From: Chytridium lagenaria
Taxonomy: Eukaryota; Chytridiomycota; Chytridiomycetes; Chytridiales; Chytridiaceae
Assembly: GCA_025449115.1 (NCBI GenBank)
Contig: JAHLKC010000161.1
Location: forward strand, 18,951 to 82,950
DNA: 64,000 nucleotides
Direction: 5' to 3'
Shown: one piece after another, positions 33,011 to 43,721 of the stretch
How the letters are laid out: each line of letters begins with the position of its first letter
Numbering within the stretch: position 1 is the first letter of the stretch
Program-made: the position numbers and the translations under genes
Notes under the pieces: generated by a model
Databases searched by the model: none
The model's input: the letters and a program-made list of their open reading frames with translations, nothing else
Told to the model about the DNA's origin: nothing

Positions 33011-35857
33011 ATGCCATCCAATCCCCCAACGTCTCGACGACGCAAAGGCCGGGCTCTAGATGATGGGTTTCACTTGCGTTGGCGTGGGAGAAACTCGGAA
33101 TACCGCATGGGAAGGAGCCCATCGAGGCGTCGGGGACCATCGGAAGACATCATTGATGGTCCCACTACTATGACTGCTGCTGCTGCGGCACGCGTTCGAG
33201 AAAGGGCAAGATTGGCAGCTTGGGAAAACCGTGATGGAGGAACGCGGCGGGTTGGAGAGGACTTGGAGATTGACGGACATATTCCGGATCCTGCTCGAGG
33301 CGAGGAAGCAATGCGCTATGACGAAGATCGTCAATGGATAGGTCATGAGGACCTTAGAAGAGATCTTGACTTTGAGTTCGGACAGGACCGTATTTTGGCC
33401 AGAGATGCCATCCCCCCTGACGTACTACGGGAAGGACGGCAGAGACGTTACGCTGATGGGAAAAGGGCCAAGCTGCAAGCCTTTGAGAATATTAGGATGC
33501 AAATGCTGGAGCACTTCTTGCCTCATTACCTCGATCCGGATGACGAGCTCTTGTATCCGGAAGGTTTGGATGGGTCAACATTCCAGTGTGGTTGTGGACA
33601 TTCTAGGGTGTTTACAACTTACGTTGATTTATTGACGCGGCGCGGAAAGGAGAGAGTAAAGCTTAAAGCTTACTCCTCTCATCCTGCTACGCTGATTCTG
33701 ATCATGCAAGGGTTTATGCCGTCAGATGTTAACAACGCAAGTGTCGCTTTTCAATTGTGCAAGATGCGGAGAGTCTCCAGGTATCGCGAACACGGTGGAA
33801 TCTCATTTCAAGCTGGATACGAGGCAGAATTCTTCACACGGTTTGATTCTGTCTATCTGATAGAGAGTGAAAAACCGCCATTTTACAAGCAGTTTTTGGA
33901 TGCAATGAGGGAGTTTACCATCCTCGAGCATCTTGTTTGGCACGGCCGCATCACGCCCACCCTTGTGGAGCGACATGGTGTTGGGAGAACGAAATGTCCT
34001 TGCCTCGGTGCAAAAGACAGCTCAGGTATACTCATTCAGGTACTTCTAATTATCTTTTATTGATCTGCTAACATGCAAAATTCAGATGTGTGATGGCTAT
34101 TTCTCGGCACGGAAGCTAGATAAGGAACATGGAGGCGGGGGTAATTACGGTGAATCTGCCATAAGCGCAGAATACTTTAAGGTTTTCTTTTTTTCACGAA
34201 TGTTTTTGTTAATAACCATCTACAATAAAGACTGCAAATGAAGATTATAGAAGAAATGCTGGGGCTTACGTTTCAAACGAGATACATGCTCATCTCAATT
34301 TATTGCCGGAAGCGATGAAAATAAATCAGGAGGCAAGACGGACATTGCCGCAATTTTCGGGACTTTCTGCCGACACGAAGTCACCAATGCAATATATGGT
34401 AAGTTGCTAGTCAAAGAATTTATTAGTAATGTGGCTCAAAGACATTGATGTTGGGAGAAGCTTACCTACGCTGTCGCTGCCTTGGAGGACATCAAGCGGG
34501 ATTACCCTAATCGCAAGATCGCGATAAGCTATGATATATCATGTAAGCTCTGCATTCATCTTCGTAAGTTTGGACTTGAGCACCCTTACATTATGATGTT
34601 GCCGAAGTTGCATGCGTATTGTCATGATCATGGATGCCAATCTAAGTTTTCCCCTCACGTTTTAATGGGTTTGGGACATTTGACGGGGAAGGCTGCGAGA
34701 GGAAGTGGTGCTTACTTTCCAAAGTAATTGGACATACCCAGCACCAGACATATGGTAATCGGCGGCTTACCATTGCTCGGGCTATGGACTCGTCGGATCT
34801 CAGGAAAATAACGAGGTAGGTTTTAGGAGTTTTTCATTTTACCTAACAGCCTCAGTGCACCAAAAATGAAAAAAAAAACTATGATGCGGCACTGAAACGC
34901 CTCGGGGGGTTGGGAAGGCTAGGAGTTAAGGATACAATTATTCGTGAAGGAATGACATACTCGGAAGCCATTGAAAAGATTGTGTGCATAGGGCTAGTAA
35001 GCATAGGGCCTACATGGCTAGTAGGAAGACCACCAAGATTCGTCAACAGCTTCGGATGGCACTGGATATTGAAGCGGCTTCTATTCGGAGCATTGAACGG
35101 ATTATCCAGAAACGACAAGGTTTGCCGTGCAAAAAGGAAATGTTAATTTTTCTTTTGGAGAACCCAAATATTTGCAGGCACCACCATGACAGCGAAGCTA
35201 CGCGTCAAGCTCAAAAAACATCGCCTTAGCTTCTATAGGCTTCTGCAAAGCTACAATTCGGACTCCGAAGAACAGCATCAACAGGCATTGGATAACCTCC
35301 CACTCTCAGCTCGTGCGGCCGGCTTAGAAAGTATTGAGCGAGAGGACGCAGATGCTTGTTCAGATATTGGAGTTGATAGTGATGGCGAGCTTGAGGACGA
35401 ACGTGACGGTGACAGTGATCATGTGGACACTCAGGATCAAGAAGGACCGGCACCGCTTCCATACAATCTGACGTCAAAGGAGATTTTTGAAGAGCTTGAT
35501 ATCCGCAAAGTTGATGATAATATTGCAGAATACTGGAGGAACCTTGAGGACCTTGTTTTGCATATGGCGGATTCAAAACATGCAAGAGATCATTTTAACG
35601 AATGCGAGGCTTTTTGGAATGAAGTCTTGGATCAGATTGACGTGACAGAATGGGGGGGGAAGTACTATGCTGATTGGGCAAGGATGTTGGTGGAATCTCG
35701 AAAACATCAGGAGGCCCAATTGAAGGAGGCTTGGGGTTTTATTCTTGAGGACTTCAAGCCGAAAGAGTATTTTGGATTCTCTCATGATCATTACAAGGAA
35801 GTTGAGGCTGGAATTACCAGCTTGTTGGGAGGACAGATGGATCACCATGTATTTTGA
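33011..35857 (+). pseudogene. KDZ-superfamily transposase, frameshifted
   Basis: Exon 1 (33,011-34,039) is Arg/Asp-rich, then carries the Cys cluster QCGCGHSRVF near residue 195 and the block FQLCKMRRVSRYREHGGISF. A GT-AG intron (34,040-34,085) follows. Next come MCDGYFSARKLDKEHGGG, FGTFCRHEVTNAIY (34,360), ISYDISCKLCIHLRKFG (34,530; the YDxxC motif) and KLHAYCHDHGCQSKFSP (34,600). The Glu-containing GE..ER.W block near 34,690 is readable only one frame over (EGCERKWCLLSKV), so a 1-base loss in a G run disrupts it. The C-terminal part 35,186-35,857 has an acidic linker. These motifs (CRH, YDxxC, GExxERxW) are those described for Kyakuja-Dileera-Zisupton transposases. At least one frameshift and possibly another near 34,440 make it inactive as sequenced. 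Confidence 0.85.
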
Positions 35858-35963
35858 AAATGTTAATAAACCATATAAATTTGGATCTTTGATTTAGTTT
35901 GTTGACTAGTAATAACATTTATACCGCGAATTGAAAGTTTTAAATATTTCTGTATTAAAGTTT

Positions 35964-36553
35964 TGTCAGAGTGGGAACGTTGGTGTAAGTGAGGAGAGGA
36001 ATAAAATAGTAGTGAAAATCTTGGATTGAACAAGAAGATCACCTGGCCGTTTTTATAGGCAACAGTGTGCTGTTTGTGCTTAAACAGGAAGTCTCGTTGA
36101 AAGGGGGAACTGTGCAAGTTTTTTCCTTCTAAGGTTATTTTTTCTCCTTCGCGTTGAAGGGAATATCACCCTTTAAGTGACAAATTAATTTACGGTCAAA
36201 ATAATGTTTGTGTAACCAGAAATTTCTGATTTTTTGCTTAGTTCTTTTAACTATGACTTTCATGCAGATAATATGATTTCCTCACTTACACTAACATACC
36301 CTTGCAAAACTACAACCCTTAGTTCGGTGGATATCACCGAGGTTGATGATTATTTTGCAACGATAGTTAGTGTAAGTTGGGCCCAAATCATAATATGTGA
36401 TGTAGTTAAGTAGCAGAGATGATTGGCGTGTCTTTAGAAAACTTACGCCAAATGGCGTGAAAATTTTTATCTAACCAAATCAATAAACATTAAAACATGA
36501 CGACTTAAGTAAAGCAGTTTATTAAATTGGTTGCGTATGAACAGGATTTAACA
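35964..36553 (-). mobile_element. Solo LTR, copia family 1, inside H
   Basis: 590 bp with TGTCAGAG...TTTAACA ends. Flanked by a perfect 5-bp duplication AGTTT (35,959-35,963 and 36,554-36,558). It sits about 100 bases after the transposase stop codon, between the two genes of H. Confidence 0.95.
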
Positions 36554-36559
36554 AGTTTG

Positions 36560-37440
36560 AATGCTTAAAATTCAATATATTTCAACATCAATAAGGTTTT
36601 AAGGAGGGTTAGATATTTAAAATAGAAAATGTACTTTGAAGGAGGGAGAATTAAAATTAGCCTATGTTGAGAAAGATATTTGTTTTATATATACCGCAAA
36701 TGTTGCCACCGTTATTCAACGTACTCGCTCAATCAAGCTTTAAATAAATATTATTCGTATATTCATCAAACTCTCGTAATTCAGAAATACTATTGCTACG
36801 TTATTCGTAGAGTTTCATTACAATATCGTGCCAATCGCGGAAAACAAAGATAAACGTTGGTGGTTAATTGCCAATTTCTACTGAACCGTTTACCAGAACT
36901 TGAAATAAATAATAGAAAAAAGTTCTAGTAACTATTTCAAACAAAATGATATATCGCCAAATGAATCGGAGAAGTTTTTTTCTTTTTGAGCAACGAGTGT
37001 GCAGTTCTACGATATCAACAACACAAAAGAAGGCACAAACATGACCGTCGTCTCAAACTTTACCAGGTCTTTTTAAAAAGATGTGAAATCATCAAAAGAA
37101 ACCTTTCTGTAATTTTATTAGACGTGATCTCGCTGGCTTCATTGACTTTTACACGCTTTTGTGACAAAAATACAAACTATTTTACCAAATTACCGTTAAA
37201 CTTCTATCGGGACCGCATTTTACACCCATTCAACTCCAAATAATTACCACGCATAGAAAATGAGCTAATGAATTTCACGAAGTTTACTTGGAGTGCCCTG
37301 GTTATCTGGTTATTTTTCTGGAACAGGGAAACAGCTGTTGCCAAAGCTACAAAAGTACGTGATTCTTGACCAGAAGATGCCAAGCATTTTTTCTTCTTTA
37401 TCAATAGATTGAAGAATATATTAACTGATAGTATTATGCT
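36560..37440. other. AT-rich spacer of element H
   Basis: No convincing coding region. It separates the LTR insertion from the second gene. Confidence 0.35.
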
Positions 37441-37463
37441 TATTTTATAGTCGTTACAGATTC

Positions 37464-39039
37464 ATGTTGGCGATGCTGGTAGAAGGCAGGCAAACAAGGA
37501 GCAATGGACACGCGTTTGCTCTTCAAGTCAACACTCAAGAAATTTTTTATTTATCTTTACATGAACATAAACGACCACACATGTCCGAACATCCTCATCG
37601 TCAGATGCCCACAGCTGCAGAGACCTTTATGAATCTCCACGAGCCATCCTCTAACGGCATGCTAAATGTAAACTCTATTTTTGTTAACCACTATCTTGCT
37701 CCAAGTCTACATGCTTACCATGTAGCAACCATATTAGACTCCATCCAGCACCCTAGGCTCCGCGTTTGCTTTTCCTACACCCCAATCAATGAATCAGCAA
37801 TACATATACTCAGGTCCGGCCTCCACTGGGGCACCATCCCGTCCAGCTCCATTTCCTGCTCAGTGGAAGCCACCATTTGAGACTCCAGGAACATATCCAG
37901 CTCCAGCTCAAGCCATACATATGCTGTCCCAGAATTCACACACACCAAGCCGTCAATAACTCACAGCACGCTTTGGAGAGCCAGCCTTCCACTACCCAAG
38001 CTCATGAAAAGCAATCCAGCCTTCTATCGGAGTCCGCACCACAAGGATCTGCTGTATACCGTTTTTTAGTGCCTGGAATGCCATCTCGAGCGCCAAAAAG
38101 ATAAGTTGGAGGACGAGGCGGCAAGATTATTCCGTTTATTTCAAAGTAGAACTCTTGTCCCAACCACCAAAGATTTCGACGATATTGCAAGGGAAGCAAA
38201 CCGGCGAATGGAGCACGTACTTCAATTGTGTGGTAAGTACCGCACTCGCCTTTTTTTTTTTTTTTAACAAGACATTTTAGAAAATGCCAACATACCTTTT
38301 GTAGGGATGGCCTGGTTTCATGAGCGTCAGAGTTTGGGAAGGCCTATTAAGCTGTATACCGCTAGTAAGTTTCTACAAAATCTTAAATTAGTAACTTCAT
38401 TTTTGAAACAGCAAAATTAGGAGAAAGCGCGTTTAAAGATATTGACGGGCCCTATGGACGATGCAAAGCTTCTTGGAGCCTGGTTAGAAAGCAGCACGAT
38501 GACAACGTAAGAAGTACGCACATCAAGGAAACGGCAAAGACCAATCACGAATTCAGCGCGGATTGGCGACGGAAACATCTTGCGAAGCGACTTCTTCGCA
38601 CTATCAACATTGCGGCCCACCCATATGTCTACAAAGAAGTTCGATGGCAAGAGCTCAAGAAATCTAAAGGCGTCGTTATCATGAAAATCCGGACTTACCT
38701 CAGCAAGATGCTAAAAGGGTTGAAGATGCATTCTTTAGGCATAGCCAGAACTCCACCAACTTGTCAATTATCGAGGACAACTTTCATCATATCAAGTTCG
38801 CGAAGTCTGATTACGGAATGCATCTGTCAAGTGCGATGGTTAACAATTTAGACGAAGTGGCGGATGGGGTGGAAGATTCAAGAGTTTCGGACAATCTCGA
38901 AATCGAGGACGCTGACGAAGAAGACGAGAATGACGAGAGAGATGAGGATGATGAGACCGATGAGAATGAGGAGAGAGATGAGAGAGATGAGAGAGATGAG
39001 GATGAGGATGAGGAGACAGATGATGGGGAACGTCCATAG
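37464..39039 (+). CDS. Second gene of KDZ element H, unknown function
   Basis: Exons are best seen downstream: a Pro-rich segment (SMNQQYIYSGPASTGAPSRP, 37,785-37,845), KDKLEDEAARLFRLFQSRTL with DFDDIAREANRRMEHVLQLC (38,095-38,230), then a GTAAGT intron ending TTTTGTAG near 38,304. GMAWFHERQSLGRPIKLYTA follows to 38,365, then a second intron to about 38,411. GYGRCKASW-like and LAKRLLRTINIAAHPYVYKE (38,578-38,640) follow. The C-terminus (38,880-39,037) is an Asp/Glu/Arg repeat (DERDERDEDED). Upstream frames before 37,780 are broken and the start is not defined; a frameshift near 38,745 links the globular part to SIIEDNFHHIKFAKSDYGMH. Basic/globular core with an acidic tail suggests a DNA- or chromatin-associated accessory protein, but I recognise no family. 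Confidence 0.5.
38925..39025 (+). repeat. GATGAG-type hexamer repeat
   Basis: GATGAGAGAGATGAG units repeat in frame and encode the acidic tail of the second H gene. Confidence 0.8.
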
Positions 39040-39592
39040 AAACGCAGTGGAGAAATAGACGAACTCGTTTTTTAAGATGGATCTGTTGATGATGCTCAGG
39101 AAGAATTTGGCATAACGATGCTGGATGACAGAGACACTTTGCGGTCTTTTGGCGATGCCGGGATTCAACTTTTTGTTGGCCAAAACGGTGGGGCGTTAAT
39201 GAGCTAAATCGATAGGCATGAGGAAGGGTATGGAAGAGGCAATATGATAGTATAGTGACTGAATTGAGGGTGAAGTGCTTAAAAATAAAGATCCTTTACC
39301 TCTTACAACCTCCAGTCCATCCCGCCCAGTCCAGACAGTTGGCCTTCGTTGAGACTCAAGAGCAAATACAAGGAGAAGGATTTATACGCACTGTTAATGG
39401 CTTTAAGGGGGATCAAATCCTCAAAGGCCGCGAGAGTAGGGAACAAGGGAATGGATGCGGATGGATTGGTGCGCCGGGATGCCAATGTGTTGTGAGGAAG
39501 AAGCCATGATGGCGTCGATAGTGTTGTCAAAGTGATGAATAAAGAACAAATGAAAGCAACATGAACATTTCTTCATCAAACCTTTTCATAGC

Positions 39593-40046
39593 AAGTCTAG
39601 TCCAGTCCCGTCGAGTCCATCTAACTAGAGGTAACTAGGTGGGTGAAGGGGATGAAGAGGATGAGTGGAGGGACATATGGTGCGGAGAGGAGGATTGGTG
39701 AGTGGTTGGGTTGGTGGAGGATTGCTGGGAGGATGGATGGGCGGGAGGACATCTGACGATGCCTGATGAGGCGTCATGAAGGCCGTCATGAAGGCGTCGG
39801 TGGAGCCGCCGGAGGTCATCCAGAAGCGTTAGCCGAGGGGTCGAATTTTCAAAATCAGCTGGGACAGTACTTTACCTTTTTTTGCTCTAATAAGTTCAAA
39901 ATCCTGGCCAGATCAGACCAGACGGATATTTCCTCTCACAACGATTTCTTTTGTAATTATTTTGCCTTACGACAGCGTTTCACAAACGCTGCACTGGGTG
40001 AAAAAAATGGGACTTGAGAATTTAAGCCAAAGTTAAATTGTACTTA
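39593..40046. other. No gene recognised
   Basis: Contains a short GGAT/GGAG-rich stretch at 39,640-39,760 similar in character to the 3.3 kb array. No supported gene. Confidence 0.35.
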
Positions 40047-40072
40047 CAGTGCGTGACACTAAGAATCATCAA
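40047..40072. repeat. Left TA-flanked terminal inverted repeat
   Basis: CAGTGCGTGACACTAAGA followed by ATCATCA, preceded by TA at 40,045. Its reverse complement lies at 59,455-59,479, followed by TA, with one mismatch over 25 bases. This is the form of Tc1/mariner-type ends. Confidence 0.6.
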
Positions 40073-40459
40073 ATTTCAAAAAATATTGGAGGCCCCAAAA
40101 CTCACGAAATTATTAAGAGACTTGCCCTAGGTCTCCAATACCAAAAGATGCACTATGGAAAAACGAAGATATTCGAAAAGCGCCAATTTTTTGGCCCTCA
40201 GGTTACACAAGAAGCAAAAATGCCTGATGGGGGGTATCATTCGACGCAGCGAGAGCTCAGCAACATTTCTCCCAGTGTGTGCGACAGATCTTCTGTATGA
40301 TAAATTAGAATATTTCCTGACATTTCTTGTGGCGGATAATACCAATTGTCTAAAAAAAAGATTTCGGTAACGCAAATGGAAATCTGCTCCATCAGTAGCC
40401 GTCGAACTCAAGTGCAGTTGTAATGGTTTCGGCACTTTCGGCGGGTGTTGATGGCGGAT

Positions 40460-41304
40460 TGTTGAATCTCTGTTGTATCGTTATAACAATTCAATAAACT
40501 CTTACTTTGCGATTCATGATGTTCATCCGTCGAACATGTTCATCCGACTGAACCAGAGAGACGACCTTTACGTCGCACGTTATAGATCTATATTCACGTT
40601 TGACTCGTATTTAACATGATCACATATCAGCTTTAACGCTGTAGCAAAACTCAACTTGTTATTGCGGTACGCCAAATGACTAAGAGTTGCAGTTTTGCTA
40701 CGTTGCGGAATGCCGATAGATCAAGTTAACTCGACGACGAGAATGTATACTATAGATCTCAGCTCCGAGCACGCGTGATTATGTTCCGCACATAAGGTCT
40801 TTACACTTTATCATCTTATCGTCATTACACCCCAGGGTCCCGCACCCTTGGGTCAGCGCGTCAGGGTCCCGCTCCCCAGGGTCCCGCTCCCCAGGGTCCT
40901 GCACCCTGGGGTCCTGCACCCTGGGGACGTCGCTCCAAGCACCCTGAATCACCTCCCCAGGGTCCTGAACCCTGGGGCGTCTCTCCGGTGTCTACCGCAC
41001 CCTGGGATAGACCCTGCGGCAGACCCCCGGGCTCTTACACATGTTTATCATGTGTAAGGACATATGTCAGCATATGTCACAGCCACCGTGAGAAGCAAGA
41101 GAAGCTGAGAAGCGCCACCAAAAGGCGTTATATGGAAACATCCCATCAATTCTCAGCATCTGAGTGAGAAGTGCACTTTAAGTTCCCAGAGGACTTTTAT
41201 TGAAAATGACTAAAAAGGGATCACTTTCCCCCTCCAAGTGGAAGTATCAGTTCAATCCTGTACTCTCTGCAATATCTATCGCGCATTCTCTCTAAACGTT
41301 AACA
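40460..41304 (+). mobile_element. 5' LTR of copia element E
   Basis: 845 bp, TGTTGAATCTC...CGTTAACA. It differs from the 3' LTR by a single base that I could find: TATAAAAGG of the 3' LTR reads TAAAAAGG here (41,211). Contains a GC-rich block (40,831-41,033) with two perfect 9-bp stem hairpins. Flanking pentamers are CGGAT on the left and CGATT on the right of the element, which do not match exactly. Confidence 0.95.
40831..41033 (+). repeat. CCCTGGGG/CCCAGGGT palindromic cluster in LTR
   Basis: Many copies of CCCAGGGTCC and its complement. Two are perfect inverted repeats CCCCAGGGT-5 nt-ACCCTGGGG at 40,889-40,911 and 40,955-40,977. The same block recurs in the 3' LTR at 46,851-47,053. Confidence 0.9.
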
Positions 41305-41327
41305 CAAAACTGCTACATACTGTTATT

Positions 41328-43721
41328 ATGGCTGACACTACCTCCTCCACCTCTCTGCGGCCCTCCAAGTTCATTGGCACCACTGTGGTTGAATTCGACG
41401 AGCAAGTTCGGAAGGTCAAGATCTACGCTCAGGCTCGAGGTGTTGAGCATCTCTACGACGCTGGCACTGTGGTTCCGGCCATTCCTCTCGCTCCTGTGAC
41501 CCAAGATCCTGGCCCTCCTCCGGCACTCGTGAATGCTCTCGCTCCTGGTGCTGCTCCCGACGAGGTCGCCATCTACACCGCTCAGACGGAACGCTTCAAG
41601 GTGGAGCTTAACTCATGGAATGCACGGTACACGGTGTTCAACCATGAACGCAACCGGTACCAGGCTGATCTCCTCCGTCGAGAGAAGCACATCAAGCAGA
41701 ACGAGATTGCTAAATCCATCCTTGATGAGTGTTTTCCCGATTCCGATCGAAAAAGAGTTGAACACTTGACTAACGCTTCCGAGCAGGTCGCTGCGCTCCG
41801 TGCGCTTTACACTGTTGGTAATCTTGACGGTCAGGCCGGCCAGCAGTGGAACATCAAGTGGGGTCACCTCAGGGTTGGTCCCACTGCTACTATGACCGAT
41901 ATTATCCGCTATATTGATCAGATCCTTGACCTTGTTGATGCTCATCAGAGGATCTATCCTAACGATTCCGATCGCAGGCAGATTCTTGATCTCTTGGTCG
42001 CCAAGTTTACTCATAACTGTCCGGCAGTCCCTGAGTTTACTGGTATTTCCGTTGCCGTCAACGATGGAGGTTCGTCGTCGTTCCTTCCCACTGTCGCTCC
42101 TGGCGACAATCCTCCCGAGGACTTCTATGCTCAAGGTGTGAATCGGTTCCGTACCAAGATTCAGACCGCGCTCAAGCAACTCCGCGCCAACGCATCGCTC
42201 TCTGAGAACCATGTGTTGCATGCTAGAGCAGCAAAGGCGAAATCTTCTAAGGCTGACGCCAACAAGAAGAAATCGTCGACTCCAAAGGTCTCAAAGCACT
42301 GCAAGATCCACGGCGACTGTATGCACGACGACTCTGAATGCCGCGCCCAGAAGCAGTCCAAGACAGCTGAGGGTGGCGTCAAGAAGAGGAAGACTCATAA
42401 GACGCCAACGGCAAGCACCAAGTGCACGGTGTGCCAGAAAGGTCATAAGGCATCTGACTGCCCGACTTTGAAGGCCATACTTGATGAGCAGGCTAAGGCT
42501 TACCGAGCCTCCGGCAAAGCATCTGCGGCCTCCGAAGCCATGGATGTCGATAGTGAAGCTGACACTAAGGAGGTTCCGACTTCTTCAAAACAGAAAGCCT
42601 CCGGGAAAGCTAATCGCGTGGAGATCCCGCTGACTCAGAATGAGATTTCCTCTATCGTGAGAAAGCATCTTCGTGCAAATGCTGCTATAGTTCCTCGTCA
42701 GACTGTTCCGACAGTTACTTGTGAACTTAACGAGACGATTGTTGAACGCTTCCGAGCTCATTCAGCAGTTCACATCAAACTCGGTGGTCTTGTTGATTCT
42801 GGAGCTTCTGCCTGGATGTCTCCTATTGCCGATCTGTTCGACAATCTTATCCTCCTAGCTCCAGGTGAGGAAGGCACTGTCCACCTCGCTGATGACCGTT
42901 CTGTACCGGTCAAAGGATATGGAGATGTTATGTACAAGTTCGGCGATCATTTCCGTTTGATCAAACATGTTCTGTACGTCCCTGATCTTACTGAGCCTCT
43001 GTGTTCGGTATTGGGCATGATTGAGGGCACACAAGACTTAGTCGTCTTTTCGGCTGATGAGGTATATCTCTATATCCATCAAGAAGGTCGAACAATCACT
43101 ATTGGCCGTCGTGTCGGTGACCTTTATCACCTCCTTACTACAGTAGACACAGCACCAAAGCTAATGGAGATTACGGATGGTGATAATGAGGCTAATCACG
43201 TTACATCCGCATTATTGGTTCCGACTGATGAAGCAACCCTCCTCGGCGACGAGTGGGATACCTGGTTACGCACCGCTCTTGGAGATGAACCTCTGGTTGA
43301 AGGATCCGCTCCTGCAGACAACCACGACATGGTTTTGGACTCACTTTCCGAAGTAAGTTCATCAAACTCGATTAGTAACGCCCAATCTAATCGTCTTTCT
43401 ACAGCTGCATTTCTAGGCAAAAATGCAGACATGACCATAAAGGAAATCGTTATGCTGCATAAGCGATTTGGTCATGTTCATCCACGGATTCTTATCCAAA
43501 CGATGACTCATGTAGATTGCATCACAGTAAATAAAAAGTTATTATCAGACCCGTCTGTTATTTCTTTATTGAATGAGTCTATCCTTGAGAACTGTCTTAT
43601 CTGTGCCCAAAATAAGATAGTCCAACGGCCCATAGTTCTTCATCCCAATCGGTCCGCCGAAAACTCTATAGAATCCATACCGATACTGTACCTTTACCTT
43701 GCCAAAATGAAAAAGGGTTGA
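41328..43721 (+). CDS. Copia element E gag-protease (first frame)
   Basis: Starts at MADTTSSTSLRPSKFIGTTV, 24 bases after the LTR; the upstream in-frame ATG at 41,238 lies inside the LTR and is rejected. 797 residues. Capsid-like gag occupies the first about 300. The zinc-knuckle-like CTVCQKGHKASDC is near residue 365. The aspartic protease motif GLVDSGASAWM is near residue 490, and gag-pre-integrase MLHKRFGHVHPRI near 710. The frame ends at a TGA at 43,719 while homology to element B shows the reading frame changing near 43,640-43,660, inside the start of integrase. Gag packages RNA and the protease matures the polyprotein. This is the most intact retroelement in the window. Confidence 0.95.
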   Translation: MADTTSSTSLRPSKFIGTTVVEFDEQVRKVKIYAQARGVEHLYDAGTVVPAIPLAPVTQDPGPPPALVNALAPGAAPDEVAIYTAQTERFKVELNSWNARYTVFNHERNRYQADLLRREKHIKQNEIAKSILDECFPDSDRKRVEHLTNASEQVAALRALYTVGNLDGQAGQQWNIKWGHLRVGPTATMTDIIRYIDQILDLVDAHQRIYPNDSDRRQILDLLVAKFTHNCPAVPEFTGISVAVNDGGSSSFLPTVAPGDNPPEDFYAQGVNRFRTKIQTALKQLRANASLSENHVLHARAAKAKSSKADANKKKSSTPKVSKHCKIHGDCMHDDSECRAQKQSKTAEGGVKKRKTHKTPTASTKCTVCQKGHKASDCPTLKAILDEQAKAYRASGKASAASEAMDVDSEADTKEVPTSSKQKASGKANRVEIPLTQNEISSIVRKHLRANAAIVPRQTVPTVTCELNETIVERFRAHSAVHIKLGGLVDSGASAWMSPIADLFDNLILLAPGEEGTVHLADDRSVPVKGYGDVMYKFGDHFRLIKHVLYVPDLTEPLCSVLGMIEGTQDLVVFSADEVYLYIHQEGRTITIGRRVGDLYHLLTTVDTAPKLMEITDGDNEANHVTSALLVPTDEATLLGDEWDTWLRTALGDEPLVEGSAPADNHDMVLDSLSEVSSSNSISNAQSNRLSTAAFLGKNADMTIKEIVMLHKRFGHVHPRILIQTMTHVDCITVNKKLLSDPSVISLLNESILENCLICAQNKIVQRPIVLHPNRSAENSIESIPILYLYLAKMKKG

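Larger units (their letters stand above)
32680..39592 (+). mobile_element. KDZ element H with ~200-bp terminal inverted repeats
   Basis: The left end GCTATGAAAAGGTTTGATGA (32,680) is repeated inverted at 39,592. The match extends inward about 200 bases with roughly one difference in ten, including ACACTATCGACGCCAT and CTCTCGCGGCCTTTGAGG, then fades by 32,890/39,395. Inside are the transposase gene, a solo LTR and a second gene on the same strand. The immediate flanks (TATCCCC and AAGTCTA) do not match, so a target duplication could not be confirmed. Total about 6.9 kb. Confidence 0.85.

Noticed and set aside
38840..39183. His/Ser/Leu-rich minus-strand frames
   Set aside because: Antisense of the acidic GATGAG repeat tail.
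40848..41057. Pro/Arg-rich open frame in the element E LTR (also 46,868-47,077)
   Set aside because: It is a product of the CCCAGGG repeat block and is duplicated only because the LTR is.
41238..41327. Upstream ATG extending element E gag by 30 residues
   Set aside because: It lies inside the LTR, upstream or near the likely transcription start; the ATG at 41,328 matches the start region of the B gag.
43640..43721. Programmed frameshift in element E
   Set aside because: The shift falls inside integrase rather than at a gag-pol boundary, and family 1 reads through this region in one frame; mutation or base error is simpler.
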